A program made the translations under genes and the position numbers. Shown piece after piece: positions 55,134-63,013 of a stretch of 64,000 nucleotides of DNA; position 1 is the stretch's first letter, and every line of letters begins with the position of its first letter. Source of the DNA: Pedobacter planticolens (GTDB lineage: Bacteria; Bacteroidota; Bacteroidia; Sphingobacteriales; Sphingobacteriaceae); the NCBI RefSeq assembly GCF_014172375.1, contig NZ_WNXD01000001.1, forward strand, positions 682,001 through 746,000. The letters run 5' to 3'. The notes beneath the pieces were generated by a model. The model was not told the origin of the DNA and did not search any database. It worked only from the letters and a program-made list of their open reading frames with translations.

Positions 55134-56402
55134 ATGATGAAGAAACTAATTTTCTTTACAGCAGTAATTACACTGCTTGCTTTAACACAACAGGTAAATG
55201 CACAAGATTGTAAGTCGGCAAAAGATCTGGAAACTCTTCCTGGAAAACACATAGATGCTGCCCACTGTGAATGGCCTGAGCAAAAAGCACATTGGTTTGA
55301 CGCATTGGGCACAGCTGCCAATAAAGCGACAGCCAATACTATACTTACCAAAATTGAAACGCTCGAAAAACAAAGCCGTGCCAAGTATAACCTTAAGGGG
55401 TGTGTACTCAAAACCACTTTTTCGGGCAATACTTCTACCTATCCTTTGGCAAGTTATGACCTTAATATGGGCGTCTATGAATATATCTGTGTTAAAAATA
55501 AAATGATGGTAAATACCGAATACGAAAATGTTTTTCGGGCATACGTTAATCGGTATACAGGAATAGAGAATGCCTTTTCTTTTCCCGATGAAGCTTACTA
55601 TTATGAAACACTCAAAAAATACAATGGGCAGTTTATTCCGTTGCACGATTTTATTAAAATGGATGCCTCTAAAAATATCAACAATGGAAAAGGTTTTTAT
55701 CAGGATGTGGCCGAGACCACTGTAAAACAGGGCAACCGTAGCGTATATATGACCCGCCATTGGTATTTTACAAAACCAGGTGCTTTATTGTTTGTACCCG
55801 TTACCCGTAAAGAATACCTCGAAGCCTTGCTGGTCTATTACGAAAGAGAACGACTTTTAATTGCCGATAAAATAAAGGAAATTGAAACAGAAAGCGCTGG
55901 TATGATGAAAAACCCTCAAAAGTACCCTCAGTTATACGAAGATGGAAAAAAAAACTTAGTGGTCAAAAAGGCTAAATACCCAGATTGGCAACAAAAAATA
56001 GAAACCAAAAAAGCTATTGTACAAAAGGCATTGAAAGAAAATACAGCTGTCTGGTTGGCACAACCTGCAGTAGTGAAGCCTAAAGTAGAAACCTTTTCGT
56101 GGAAAAGGACTTATGGCTCAGGCCCTAATGATGAGGTATGGATTGAAACCCGCAATGTCGATACCAAAGAGGATGCTCAAAAAACAGGATCATTCACTTT
56201 TAGTGGTTTTTGGGACAACAAGGGAGGTACAACACTCTATAAATATAATCCCGACTATTTTAAGGGCGCAGAAAAAAATCCAGCAAAACCATATATGATA
56301 GAATTGACTTACAGATACGTGAAAACCCCTATCGGGCAAAGTTTGGTAGAAAATTTTACCGAAAACTTCGACTTCGATGCGGTAAGGAATATGCTAGAAT
56401 AG
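55134..56402 (+). CDS. Secreted hypothetical protein, paralogue B (422 residues)
   Basis: Paralogue of the 51757 gene, with signal peptide (LALTQQVNAQ), the shared motifs KQSRAKYNLKGC, YDLNMGVYEYIC, RHWYFTKPGALLFVPVTRKE and closing DFDAVRNMLE. The region about 320-365 (SWKRTYGSGPNDEVWIETR) is specific to it. It follows the TPR gene by 12 bases. A duplicated pair flanking the TPR gene suggests that the three form one machine, but this is inference. Confidence 0.75.
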   Translation: MMKKLIFFTAVITLLALTQQVNAQDCKSAKDLETLPGKHIDAAHCEWPEQKAHWFDALGTAANKATANTILTKIETLEKQSRAKYNLKGCVLKTTFSGNTSTYPLASYDLNMGVYEYICVKNKMMVNTEYENVFRAYVNRYTGIENAFSFPDEAYYYETLKKYNGQFIPLHDFIKMDASKNINNGKGFYQDVAETTVKQGNRSVYMTRHWYFTKPGALLFVPVTRKEYLEALLVYYERERLLIADKIKEIETESAGMMKNPQKYPQLYEDGKKNLVVKKAKYPDWQQKIETKKAIVQKALKENTAVWLAQPAVVKPKVETFSWKRTYGSGPNDEVWIETRNVDTKEDAQKTGSFTFSGFWDNKGGTTLYKYNPDYFKGAEKNPAKPYMIELTYRYVKTPIGQSLVENFTENFDFDAVRNMLE

Positions 56403-56422
56403 AATTATAAAATTTATATATT

Positions 56423-56926
56423 ATGAAAAAAATCATTTCCATCTTAGGCTCATTGCTGTTGATGACAGCAGTTAAAGCACAAACTACCGTTGTAAAAAAA
56501 GAAACGGTAAATCCGGGCAGCAGTCAAACTACGGGTACTTCTACCCCTGCAAAAGATCCAAAGGCAGCAGGTTATGACCCTAAAAAAGAAGCTGCAGATA
56601 AATTGGCAGCAGAACGAGCAGCCAAAGACGCAAAAACTGCACAGCATGTAGATACTAAAATACCCCCTGCAAAAGAACCGAAGGCAGCGGGTTATGACCC
56701 AAAAAAAGAGGCCGCAGATAAGCTGGCCGCAGAAAGAGCAGCTAAAGATGCAAAAATTGCTAATCAGGTTGATCCCAAAAAAGAAGCAGAAGCGAAAGCA
56801 GCGGCAGAACGAGCAGCTAAAGACGCAAAAATTGCTAATCAAGTTGATCCCAAAAAAGAGGCAGAAGCTAAAGCAGCAGCAGAAAGAGCAATCAAAGATG
56901 CTAAGATATTGCATAAGGGAAAATAA
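56423..56926 (+). CDS. Secreted Lys/Ala-rich repeat protein
   Basis: A signal peptide (LLLMTAVKAQ) is followed by a short Thr/Ser stretch. From about residue 42 two roughly 40-residue repeats start AKDPKAAGYDPKKEAADKLA and AKEPKAAGYDPKKEAADKLA, then two 25-residue repeats built on IANQVDPKKEAEAKAAAERA. Lys, Ala and Glu dominate; an extended helix or coiled coil is likely. The 3' end overlaps the first SET gene by one base. The repeats make it prone to copy-number change. Confidence 0.85.
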   Translation: MKKIISILGSLLLMTAVKAQTTVVKKETVNPGSSQTTGTSTPAKDPKAAGYDPKKEAADKLAAERAAKDAKTAQHVDTKIPPAKEPKAAGYDPKKEAADKLAAERAAKDAKIANQVDPKKEAEAKAAAERAAKDAKIANQVDPKKEAEAKAAAERAIKDAKILHKGK

Positions 56927-57339
56927 TGCTGTTCAATAAGGATATTTATCAGCCACAGCACATTGAAGTAAAGGAAAGTCCTCTTCATGGGCGTGGCGTA
57001 TTTGCTAAAAATAGAATAACAAAAGGGAGCCTTATCGAACAGGCTCCTGTTATTTTCTTATCCAATGATGAAAAAGAAACCTTACGATTTACCAAACTCT
57101 TTCATTATTATTTTTTATTAGGTAATTCCGAAAAGCAGGCTGCATTTGCTTTTGGTTATGCATCTTTTTATAACCATTCGCCTGAAGCAAATGCTTTTTA
57201 CACATTTTCTAGAAAGAGAAATACGCTAAATATCTATGCCTATCAAACCATTGAAGCAGGCTATGAGATAACCATTAATTATAATGGTAAGCCTGGCGAT
57301 AAGAGCGAAGTCTATTTCCCAAATTCTGATCAATCATGA
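56926..57339 (+). CDS. Small SET-domain protein, first of a pair
   Basis: A 137-residue protein that is one SET domain: GRGVFAKNRI (motif I), FYNHSPEANAFY (motif III, NHxxxPN-like with A for P) and GYEITINYNG (motif IV, with the catalytic Tyr). SET domains transfer methyl groups from SAM to lysine side chains. No signal peptide, so it acts in the cytoplasm. The start overlaps the repeat-protein gene by one base and its stop overlaps the second SET gene by four. Confidence 0.85.
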   Translation: MLFNKDIYQPQHIEVKESPLHGRGVFAKNRITKGSLIEQAPVIFLSNDEKETLRFTKLFHYYFLLGNSEKQAAFAFGYASFYNHSPEANAFYTFSRKRNTLNIYAYQTIEAGYEITINYNGKPGDKSEVYFPNSDQS

Positions 57340-57743
57340 AGAAAAGATTGTACTTAAAACCTATAAAAGGAAAGGGCAGAGGTGTTTTTTGTAATACAGA
57401 TATTTCAGAAGGAGAAGTTATAGAAGTTTGCCCAGTTATCATTATCCCTGCCGAAGAATTTTCAGGATTAAGCGCCACACCTCTTATGGATTATAGTTTT
57501 TATTTCAATAAAGAAGAAAATACCCTTTCCTTAACGATGGGCTTTGGCTCGATGTATAACCACCAGCAGTATCCTAATGCTGTATACTTACTTAACAGAG
57601 AAGATAGACAAATGGTATTCACTGCTCACGAAAATATCAAAGCGAATACAGAAATATGTATTAATTACGGCGGCGACTATGGTATAGATTATAGTAAATG
57701 GTTTGCTGATAGGGATATAAAAATCATTCTTTTTAATGATTGA
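57336..57743 (+). CDS. Small SET-domain protein, second of a pair
   Basis: A 135-residue SET protein whose ATG overlaps the preceding TGA. It carries GKGRGVFCNTDI, SMYNHQQYPNAVYLLN (a canonical NHxxxPN) and TEICINYGGDYG. The two SET proteins share the layout but differ clearly in sequence, so they are old paralogues or two subunits. Bacterial SET proteins are known as protein-lysine methyltransferases; the target here is not known. Confidence 0.87.
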   Translation: MKKRLYLKPIKGKGRGVFCNTDISEGEVIEVCPVIIIPAEEFSGLSATPLMDYSFYFNKEENTLSLTMGFGSMYNHQQYPNAVYLLNREDRQMVFTAHENIKANTEICINYGGDYGIDYSKWFADRDIKIILFND

Positions 57744-57787
57744 CCTGAGAGCATTTCTAGATTAACTTTATTAGAAAAATAAATCCT

Positions 57788-58099
57788 ATGAAAAAATTAA
57801 TTTTTATCCTTCTCCTCACCATTGGTGTAGGAGGGATAGCACAAGCACAGGTTCTGAATAAACTCAAAACAAAAGCAAAAACTGCTGCGGGAAATTCAGT
57901 TGACCGATCGACCGATAAAGTTGTAGATCAGGCCGTAAATAAAACTGCAGACCGTGTTACAGACAAAGTATTAAACAAAGCCAGTGAAAAACTGAATAAT
58001 CTATTTAAAAAGAAAAATAAGAAACGTACTGATACCATTCCGGCCTCAGTTCCAGATTCGAGTAAAACTGCAATCATACCCAAAAATCAGAACAAATAA
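57788..58099 (+). CDS. Secreted amphipathic protein, 103 residues
   Basis: The signal peptide (LLTIGVGGIAQAQ) is followed by an amphipathic helical region with D/K at regular spacing (DRSTDKVVDQAVNKTADRVT, LNKASEKLNNLFKKKNKK) and a short Pro/Ser/Thr tail. Small Bacteroidota proteins of this type are common; none has a settled role. Probably the last gene of the cluster. Confidence 0.7.
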   Translation: MKKLIFILLLTIGVGGIAQAQVLNKLKTKAKTAAGNSVDRSTDKVVDQAVNKTADRVTDKVLNKASEKLNNLFKKKNKKRTDTIPASVPDSSKTAIIPKNQNK

Positions 58100-58206
58100 G
58101 GTTAATCATAAAAGTAGGGAATCATGAAAATTGTTCCTTAAAATTTGTAAGCTACCGATTTCAAGGCAAGATTAGCGTGACAAACTCTAAGATTAATTAT
58201 TCTTAC

Positions 58207-58327
58207 AAAATTTTCGAAAAACCACCTATTTCAATCAATTCATCCACAAAACGGTTCGAATTGCGCACCGTCGCTGACCCCGAGTTTTGAAAGCAGTTCT
58301 GAAAAGGGCTGCTTTTTTTGTTTCTTG
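58207..58327. repeat. 120-bp direct repeat, copy A
   Basis: Contains TTTCAATCAATTCATCCACA ... ACGGTTCGAATTGCGCACCG ... CTGACCCCGAGTTTTGAA and ends with the stem AGCAGTTCTG / GGGCTGCT and eight T residues. Copy B at 59457-59574 is nearly identical. Confidence 0.85.
58292..58319 (+). terminator. Rho-independent terminator in repeat copy A
   Basis: Stem AGCAGTTCTG / GGGCTGCT with a long T-run. Confidence 0.75.
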
Positions 58328-58377
58328 TTATATGCCTTGCGCAGGAGCCTGTCCTAACTTCTTCTATAGGGAACTAA

Positions 58378-59268
58378 TTATTTTAGTCTCTTTTGGCTAG
58401 CAGAAGTTTTTATCCATTGGACAGCAAAATTGACAGGTTCAGGTGATTTTGAAAAAGCAGTATTATGGCCAAATTCTGGAAATAATTGGTACTTATAAGA
58501 CTTGCCCGTCGCTTTAAGTTCATCAAGATGTTCAATTGACAGGCCTACTGGAGCCTGAATATCTCTTCCTCCAAATATCCATAAACCTGGGACGGATAGC
58601 TTTGAAAGCGCATCTCGAGGGTCGGTAGGTTCAAATTTGTACCTGTCAGGGTCGTTACGCATGTGCTCTCGGGCCTCGGCTTCAGTGTGGGTCTCCCAGA
58701 ACTTTGAATTTCCTTGAGTATAAAACTGGAAGCGGAGCTGTTCAAGTGTAGATACCACTGGTCCGCTAAATATCACCATGAATTTAATTTTTTGGTTTTT
58801 TGCTGTGGCGAGGGGAATTACCCATCCTGCTTGGCTAAATCCCATTAGCCCTATTGGGCCATTTTTGCCTGACAAATGCGCCAATAGCGTATTACATGCT
58901 TCACTCGCATCTAAAGCCAATAGATTCAAATTTGCTGAATCAATGTTGTTTGTGCCAACTTCAGGCCCGGCATAAATCCCACCCGATTCCCCAACACCTC
59001 GTTTATCATAGGTTAATACAGCAATGCCCTTCGCCGCTAAAAGAGCAGCCATTTTTGTCATTCTTTTTTCCTGACCAGATCCATGTACCAGTACTAAAGA
59101 AGCTTGGGGATGTTTCGGTTTGAAGATGGTTCCCATAAGGGTAATACCAACACTTTTAAACTTGACATTTTCCGTGGTGAATTCAGGAACTTGAGTAGAA
59201 TCAGGAGCGGTTTGACCAAATAATTTGCTAGTTAAACAGAAGAAGGAAATAAATAAATATAATTTCAT
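58378..59268 (-). CDS. Secreted alpha/beta hydrolase
   Basis: A 296-residue protein with a signal peptide (LTSKLFGQ). The nucleophile motif reads GFSQAG, preceded by VLVHGSGQEKR and TYDKRGVGES, with a late catalytic His in FGHNTAF. No metal site. It is an esterase-like hydrolase of unknown substrate, facing away from the accessory cluster and flanked by the 120-bp direct repeats. Confidence 0.9.
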   Translation of the reverse strand: MKLYLFISFFCLTSKLFGQTAPDSTQVPEFTTENVKFKSVGITLMGTIFKPKHPQASLVLVHGSGQEKRMTKMAALLAAKGIAVLTYDKRGVGESGGIYAGPEVGTNNIDSANLNLLALDASEACNTLLAHLSGKNGPIGLMGFSQAGWVIPLATAKNQKIKFMVIFSGPVVSTLEQLRFQFYTQGNSKFWETHTEAEAREHMRNDPDRYKFEPTDPRDALSKLSVPGLWIFGGRDIQAPVGLSIEHLDELKATGKSYKYQLFPEFGHNTAFSKSPEPVNFAVQWIKTSASQKRLK

Positions 59269-59456
59269 CGTTTTAATTTAAGGAATTTAATCCCTGGTTA
59301 TTATTAATTTTTAAATGTGCAGCAATGTAGTCTGCATGGATTAAGTGAAATCGGAAATGTGACCAAATGTGGGATAAATGTGATGAAATTTGTAATATCG
59401 TATAGAGACTCGTTATCAATAAATAAATACTCTACTTAAGTGCATTCTATCCTTTT
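59269..59456. other. Short gap upstream of the alpha/beta hydrolase
   Basis: No gene. A stretch near 59350-59385 repeats AAATGTG three times about every 10 bases (GAAATGTGAC, CAAATGTGGG, ATAAATGTGA), which could be a binding site for a regulator of the hydrolase. Confidence 0.3.
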
Positions 59457-59574
59457 AATATTCCCGAAAACCCCAATTTCAATCAATTCGTCCACAAAAC
59501 GGTTCGAATTAAGCACCGTTGCTGACCCCGAATTTTGAAGCAGCTCTGAAAAGAGCTGCTTTTTTTGTTTCTTG
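59457..59574. repeat. 120-bp direct repeat, copy B
   Basis: Same text as the copy at 58207 with scattered substitutions and one single-base gap; includes TTTCAATCAATTCGTCCACA and CTGACCCCGAATTTTGAA. About 1.25 kb separates the two. Confidence 0.85.
59539..59566 (+). terminator. Rho-independent terminator in repeat copy B
   Basis: Perfect stem AGCAGCTCT / AGAGCTGCT with an eight-base T-run. Confidence 0.75.
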
Positions 59575-59864
59575 CCAGAGCCATTTCCAACATAAGATAG
59601 CGAAGAGAAATAGATCATTTGTGAGATAAGTGGAGGCTATTCTAAAAATAGCAACATTTTTGCTGCAAATTGCCCGTTCTTAAAAGTGTTAAATTACCAG
59701 ATTTTAAGTCGTTAGGAGGCTTTAAAATTCCCTCTGGACTCATTGCTTATTGTGAGTATAGAAAATAAATCCTAGCTCGTTTGTTTTTTGCTTAGATGTT
59801 ATTAAATTCCACAGGTTTATAAGTTTTGTTAGCACTATATAGGTTAAAAACCTGTTTGAGAAGG
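59575..59864. other. Gene-free stretch before the HxlR gene
   Basis: No open frame with protein-like composition. A weak AGGTT/AACCT hairpin at about 59840-59855 may end hxlR transcription. Confidence 0.3.
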
Positions 59865-60269
59865 CTAGCCCAGCAACTCTGTTATTTTCTCCCTTATAAA
59901 TGCATCTTTATCCTTTTTTACTTCTTCGAGCATTTCTTTTCTGTCTGTTGGTAACGTAAAATATTTATCAGCCCATAAGTTTATTTCAATCATTATAGGA
60001 AGTAAGTCAATCCCTTTAGGAGTTAGCTTGTATAATACTTTTGCCTTGCTTTCAGGGTGATCCTGTTTAGTAATTATTCCATTCGCTTCCAGCATTTGTA
60101 ATCGGGCAGCTAAAATATTAGTTGCTATTTTCTCATCCGATTTTAGGAAATCGCCATAGGTACATTGTTTCGAAAACATTAAATCTCTAACAATAAGTAA
60201 TGACCATTTGTCTCCCCAAATATCCAAGGAGCTACTAATGGGGCAATCAGACCGTTTTTTTATATCCAT
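59865..60269 (-). CDS. HxlR-family transcriptional regulator
   Basis: A winged-helix regulator of 134 residues from the ATG at 60269; the longer in-frame start would cross the operator region. The family opening CPISSSLDIWGDKWSLLIVRDL is intact, as is NILAARLQMLEANGI. HxlR regulators often respond to electrophiles or oxidants through Cys. Here Cys near positions 8 and 36 are candidates. It diverges from the alkene-reductase operon and probably controls it. Confidence 0.93.
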   Translation of the reverse strand: MDIKKRSDCPISSSLDIWGDKWSLLIVRDLMFSKQCTYGDFLKSDEKIATNILAARLQMLEANGIITKQDHPESKAKVLYKLTPKGIDLLPIMIEINLWADKYFTLPTDRKEMLEEVKKDKDAFIREKITELLG

Positions 60270-60290
60270 TATAAAATAATTTATAAAACT

Positions 60291-60340
60291 ACTTGCAAAT
60301 TGAAAGTTGTTTGTATATTTGCACTTGCAAAACGCAAGCA
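60291..60340. promoter_or_regulatory. HxlR operator region and operon promoter
   Basis: ACTTGCAAAT at 60291 and ACTTGCAAAA at 60323 are 32 bases apart, and the second continues as the dyad TTGCAAAACGCAA. Between them lies the -7 box TATATTTG (60314-60321), with TTG at 60293-60295 as a possible -33 site. A regulator bound here would block the promoter. Confidence 0.6.
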
Positions 60341-60367
60341 AATTTACGAAATTAAATTATACATACA

Positions 60368-61459
60368 ATGGAAACGCCATTAATTTTTGAACCGTATAGT
60401 CTAAACGGATTGACATTAAATAACCGAATCATTATGGCACCAATGACCAGGAGCCGCTCTGCAAACCCTGAAAATGTAGCCACAGAGCTTACTGCATTAT
60501 ATTACAAGCAACGTGCTAGTGCCGGACTGATTATCACTGAGGGAACTTTTATAAGTAAGGAGGCTGTTGGTGCGGTAAATGTGCCGGGTATTTATAGCAA
60601 TGAGCAGATACAAGGATGGAAGTTAACTACGGATGCAGTTCATCAACAAGGTGGGAAAATATTTGCTCAGCTTTGGCATACTGGAGCTTATTCACATCCT
60701 GATTTGCATGATGGGGAAAAGCCATTGGCTCCTTCAGATGTAAATCCTGGTCAACAGGTATTTACAGCACAAGGTTTTAAACCATCTGAAGTGCCAAAAC
60801 CAATGAGTCACGATGATATCAAAAGAACGGTAGCAGATTTTAAGCAGGCGGCCATTAATGCTTTTGAAGCTGGTTTTGATGGCGTTGAACTGCATGGAGC
60901 TAATGGTTATCTGCTTCAACAGTTCTTTAGCAAAAACAGTAATCTTCGTACAGATGAATTTGGTGGTTCTGTAGAGAACCGTTCAAGAATTTTATTCGAT
61001 ATTCTGGATGAATTGAAAGAAGTTGTCGATATGAAGCGTGTTGCGGTTCGCCTAAATCCATCATTAAATGGAATTATGGGCATTTTAGTAGATGATGAAA
61101 CCAAGGCTTTATATAACGATATCGTAAATAGGCTGAATGATTACGGTTTGGCATACATCCACCTAATAGAGCCTTTCACAGATGTTTCTGCAATTCCAGA
61201 TGCGATCCAGGAAGTTGCGAAGCATTTCCGTAAAATTTATAATGGAACCATAATTATCAATAGAGGATTTACCAAGGAAACGGCTAATCAGGTACTGAAT
61301 AATGGTGATGCTAATTTGGTGTCTTTTGGTGTTCCGTTTATTGCCAATCCGGATTTAGTAGAACGCTTCAAGACAGATGCAGTTCTTAATCAACCTGATC
61401 AAGCTACTTTTTACACGCCAGGCGAAAAAGGATACACAGATTATCCAACACTTAACTAA
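60368..61459 (+). CDS. Old Yellow Enzyme family alkene reductase
   Basis: An FMN-dependent NADPH oxidoreductase of 363 residues that reduces activated C=C bonds and nitro compounds. The NemA-type motifs RIIMAPMTRSRS and AQLWHTGAYSH (active-site His pair region), GVELHGANGYLLQQFFSKN and NLVSFGVPFIANPDLVERF are present. First gene of a four-gene operon behind the HxlR regulator. Confidence 0.94.
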   Translation: METPLIFEPYSLNGLTLNNRIIMAPMTRSRSANPENVATELTALYYKQRASAGLIITEGTFISKEAVGAVNVPGIYSNEQIQGWKLTTDAVHQQGGKIFAQLWHTGAYSHPDLHDGEKPLAPSDVNPGQQVFTAQGFKPSEVPKPMSHDDIKRTVADFKQAAINAFEAGFDGVELHGANGYLLQQFFSKNSNLRTDEFGGSVENRSRILFDILDELKEVVDMKRVAVRLNPSLNGIMGILVDDETKALYNDIVNRLNDYGLAYIHLIEPFTDVSAIPDAIQEVAKHFRKIYNGTIIINRGFTKETANQVLNNGDANLVSFGVPFIANPDLVERFKTDAVLNQPDQATFYTPGEKGYTDYPTLN

Positions 61460-61483
61460 TCAAAAAAATTAAAGGACTTAAAA

Positions 61484-62212
61484 ATGAAAACATCAGGAAA
61501 TACCATATTTATTAGCGGCGGAAGTGCCGGAATAGGGTTAGCCATTGCGAAAAAACTAAGCGCAGCAGGAAACAAAATCATTATCAACGGACGCAGCGAA
61601 GAACGTCTTCAAAGTGCATTGAAAGAACTTGATAATGCAGTTGCCATTCAGGGGGATTTATCGATAAAAGCAGATAGAATTCGCATTGCGGGAGAACTCA
61701 AAACGAATTATCCAAAAGTGAATATCATCATAAATAACGCTGGGGCTGCCTTTATGAATGATTTAAGTGATAGCAATAACAACTCAGCAGAAAAAGCTTA
61801 CGATGAAATCAATACCAATTACATAAGCGTTATTGATTTTACTGCACTGACTTTACCATTGTTATTACAACAAGAAGAGGCTGCAATTGTAAATGTTTCT
61901 TCGATAGCGGTATTTAGGTCAAACAAATATTTGCCAACTTACTCGGCAAGCAAAGCAGCGCTACATAGCTACACACAAGGGCTAAGAGATACCTTTTCAG
62001 AAAATGAAAACCTTAATGTGTACGAACTTTATCCACCTTTGGTAAATACCGAGTTTTCAGCAGAAATTGGTGGAGCAAATGGTATTCCACCTTCAGAAGT
62101 AGCGGATGAATTGTTTGCCGCATTGGAGAAAAATCAATTCGAAGTTCCGGTGGGGGATACTAAAAAAATCCATAAATTGGTTGTTCCAATTACAGAACAG
62201 GTTCCGCATTAA
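61484..62212 (+). CDS. SDR oxidoreductase 1
   Basis: A short-chain dehydrogenase of 242 residues with GGSAGIGLAIA (cofactor loop), NNAGAAF, Ser in VSSIAVF and the catalytic YSASK. The type is DltE-like, classical SDR. The substrate is unknown; the neighbours point to carbonyl or electrophile reduction. It follows the alkene reductase by 24 bases. Confidence 0.92.
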   Translation: MKTSGNTIFISGGSAGIGLAIAKKLSAAGNKIIINGRSEERLQSALKELDNAVAIQGDLSIKADRIRIAGELKTNYPKVNIIINNAGAAFMNDLSDSNNNSAEKAYDEINTNYISVIDFTALTLPLLLQQEEAAIVNVSSIAVFRSNKYLPTYSASKAALHSYTQGLRDTFSENENLNVYELYPPLVNTEFSAEIGGANGIPPSEVADELFAALEKNQFEVPVGDTKKIHKLVVPITEQVPH

Positions 62213-62245
62213 TTCATTTTTATCTGATTACAAATCTAAAAAGAT

Positions 62246-63013
62246 ATGAACTTAAAAGGAAAAACAATACTTATCACAGGCGGAGGATCAGGCATAGGAC
62301 TAGAAGCTGCAAAACAATTTTTGGAACTTGGAGCAAAGGTCATCATTACCGGCAGAAGCAAGAGCAAACTGGATGCAGCTAGAATAGCCTATCCAACGCT
62401 GATTGCTATCCAGAGTGATGCTGGAAATGAGGAAGATGCTTATGCTCTTTTCGACAAGGTTAAAGAACTCGGTGGCATTGATATTTTATACAACAATGCG
62501 GGTGTTGGTGTACCGCCAAAAAATTTAGGCATTGCAAATGATGACCATCTTAAAGGAGCCAAATACGAAATAGATGTCAATTATCTGGGAATTATCCGCC
62601 TAAATAATATTTTTATGGAGATGCTCAAATCAAGGGAAGAAAGTGCAATTATTAATACCACCTCGATTCTTAGCATTGTACCGTCCCTAATTGAGCCTAC
62701 TTATTCAGCATCTAAAACGGCACTCGCATTTTATACAAAATCGTTGAGAGAACATCTAAGAATAATAGGTGCTAATGTAAAGGTTTTTGAGTTGTTGCCT
62801 CCCTTGGTTGATACTGATATGGTAGCAGATAGGGATGATAAAAAGATAAGTCCTGAAAAACTGATAAAGGGATTAATAAATGGAATGGAGAAGGACCATT
62901 ACACTATTCGTATTGGCGATACAAGACTGATTTATATATTCAATCGCTTATTTCCAAAACTAGCATTTGGATTAATTAATCGGAAAAAAATAAACGCAGG
63001 ATTAAAAAGATGA
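62246..63013 (+). CDS. SDR oxidoreductase 2
   Basis: A 255-residue short-chain dehydrogenase with GGGSGIGLEAA, NNAGVG, TTSILS and YSASK. It is a paralogue of the preceding gene. Its stop overlaps the next ATG by four bases (ATGA), so the two are translated together. Confidence 0.92.
   Translation: MNLKGKTILITGGGSGIGLEAAKQFLELGAKVIITGRSKSKLDAARIAYPTLIAIQSDAGNEEDAYALFDKVKELGGIDILYNNAGVGVPPKNLGIANDDHLKGAKYEIDVNYLGIIRLNNIFMEMLKSREESAIINTTSILSIVPSLIEPTYSASKTALAFYTKSLREHLRIIGANVKVFELLPPLVDTDMVADRDDKKISPEKLIKGLINGMEKDHYTIRIGDTRLIYIFNRLFPKLAFGLINRKKINAGLKR

Noticed and set aside
56450..56914. Antisense frame of 154 codons opposite the Lys/Ala repeat gene
   Set aside because: Phe/Cys/Ser-rich mirror of a repetitive gene, without start signals; a shadow.
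59436..59618. Minus-strand frame of 60 codons over repeat copy B
   Set aside because: A similar peptide arises from copy A by the same DNA repeat; it includes the terminator, so coding is unlikely.
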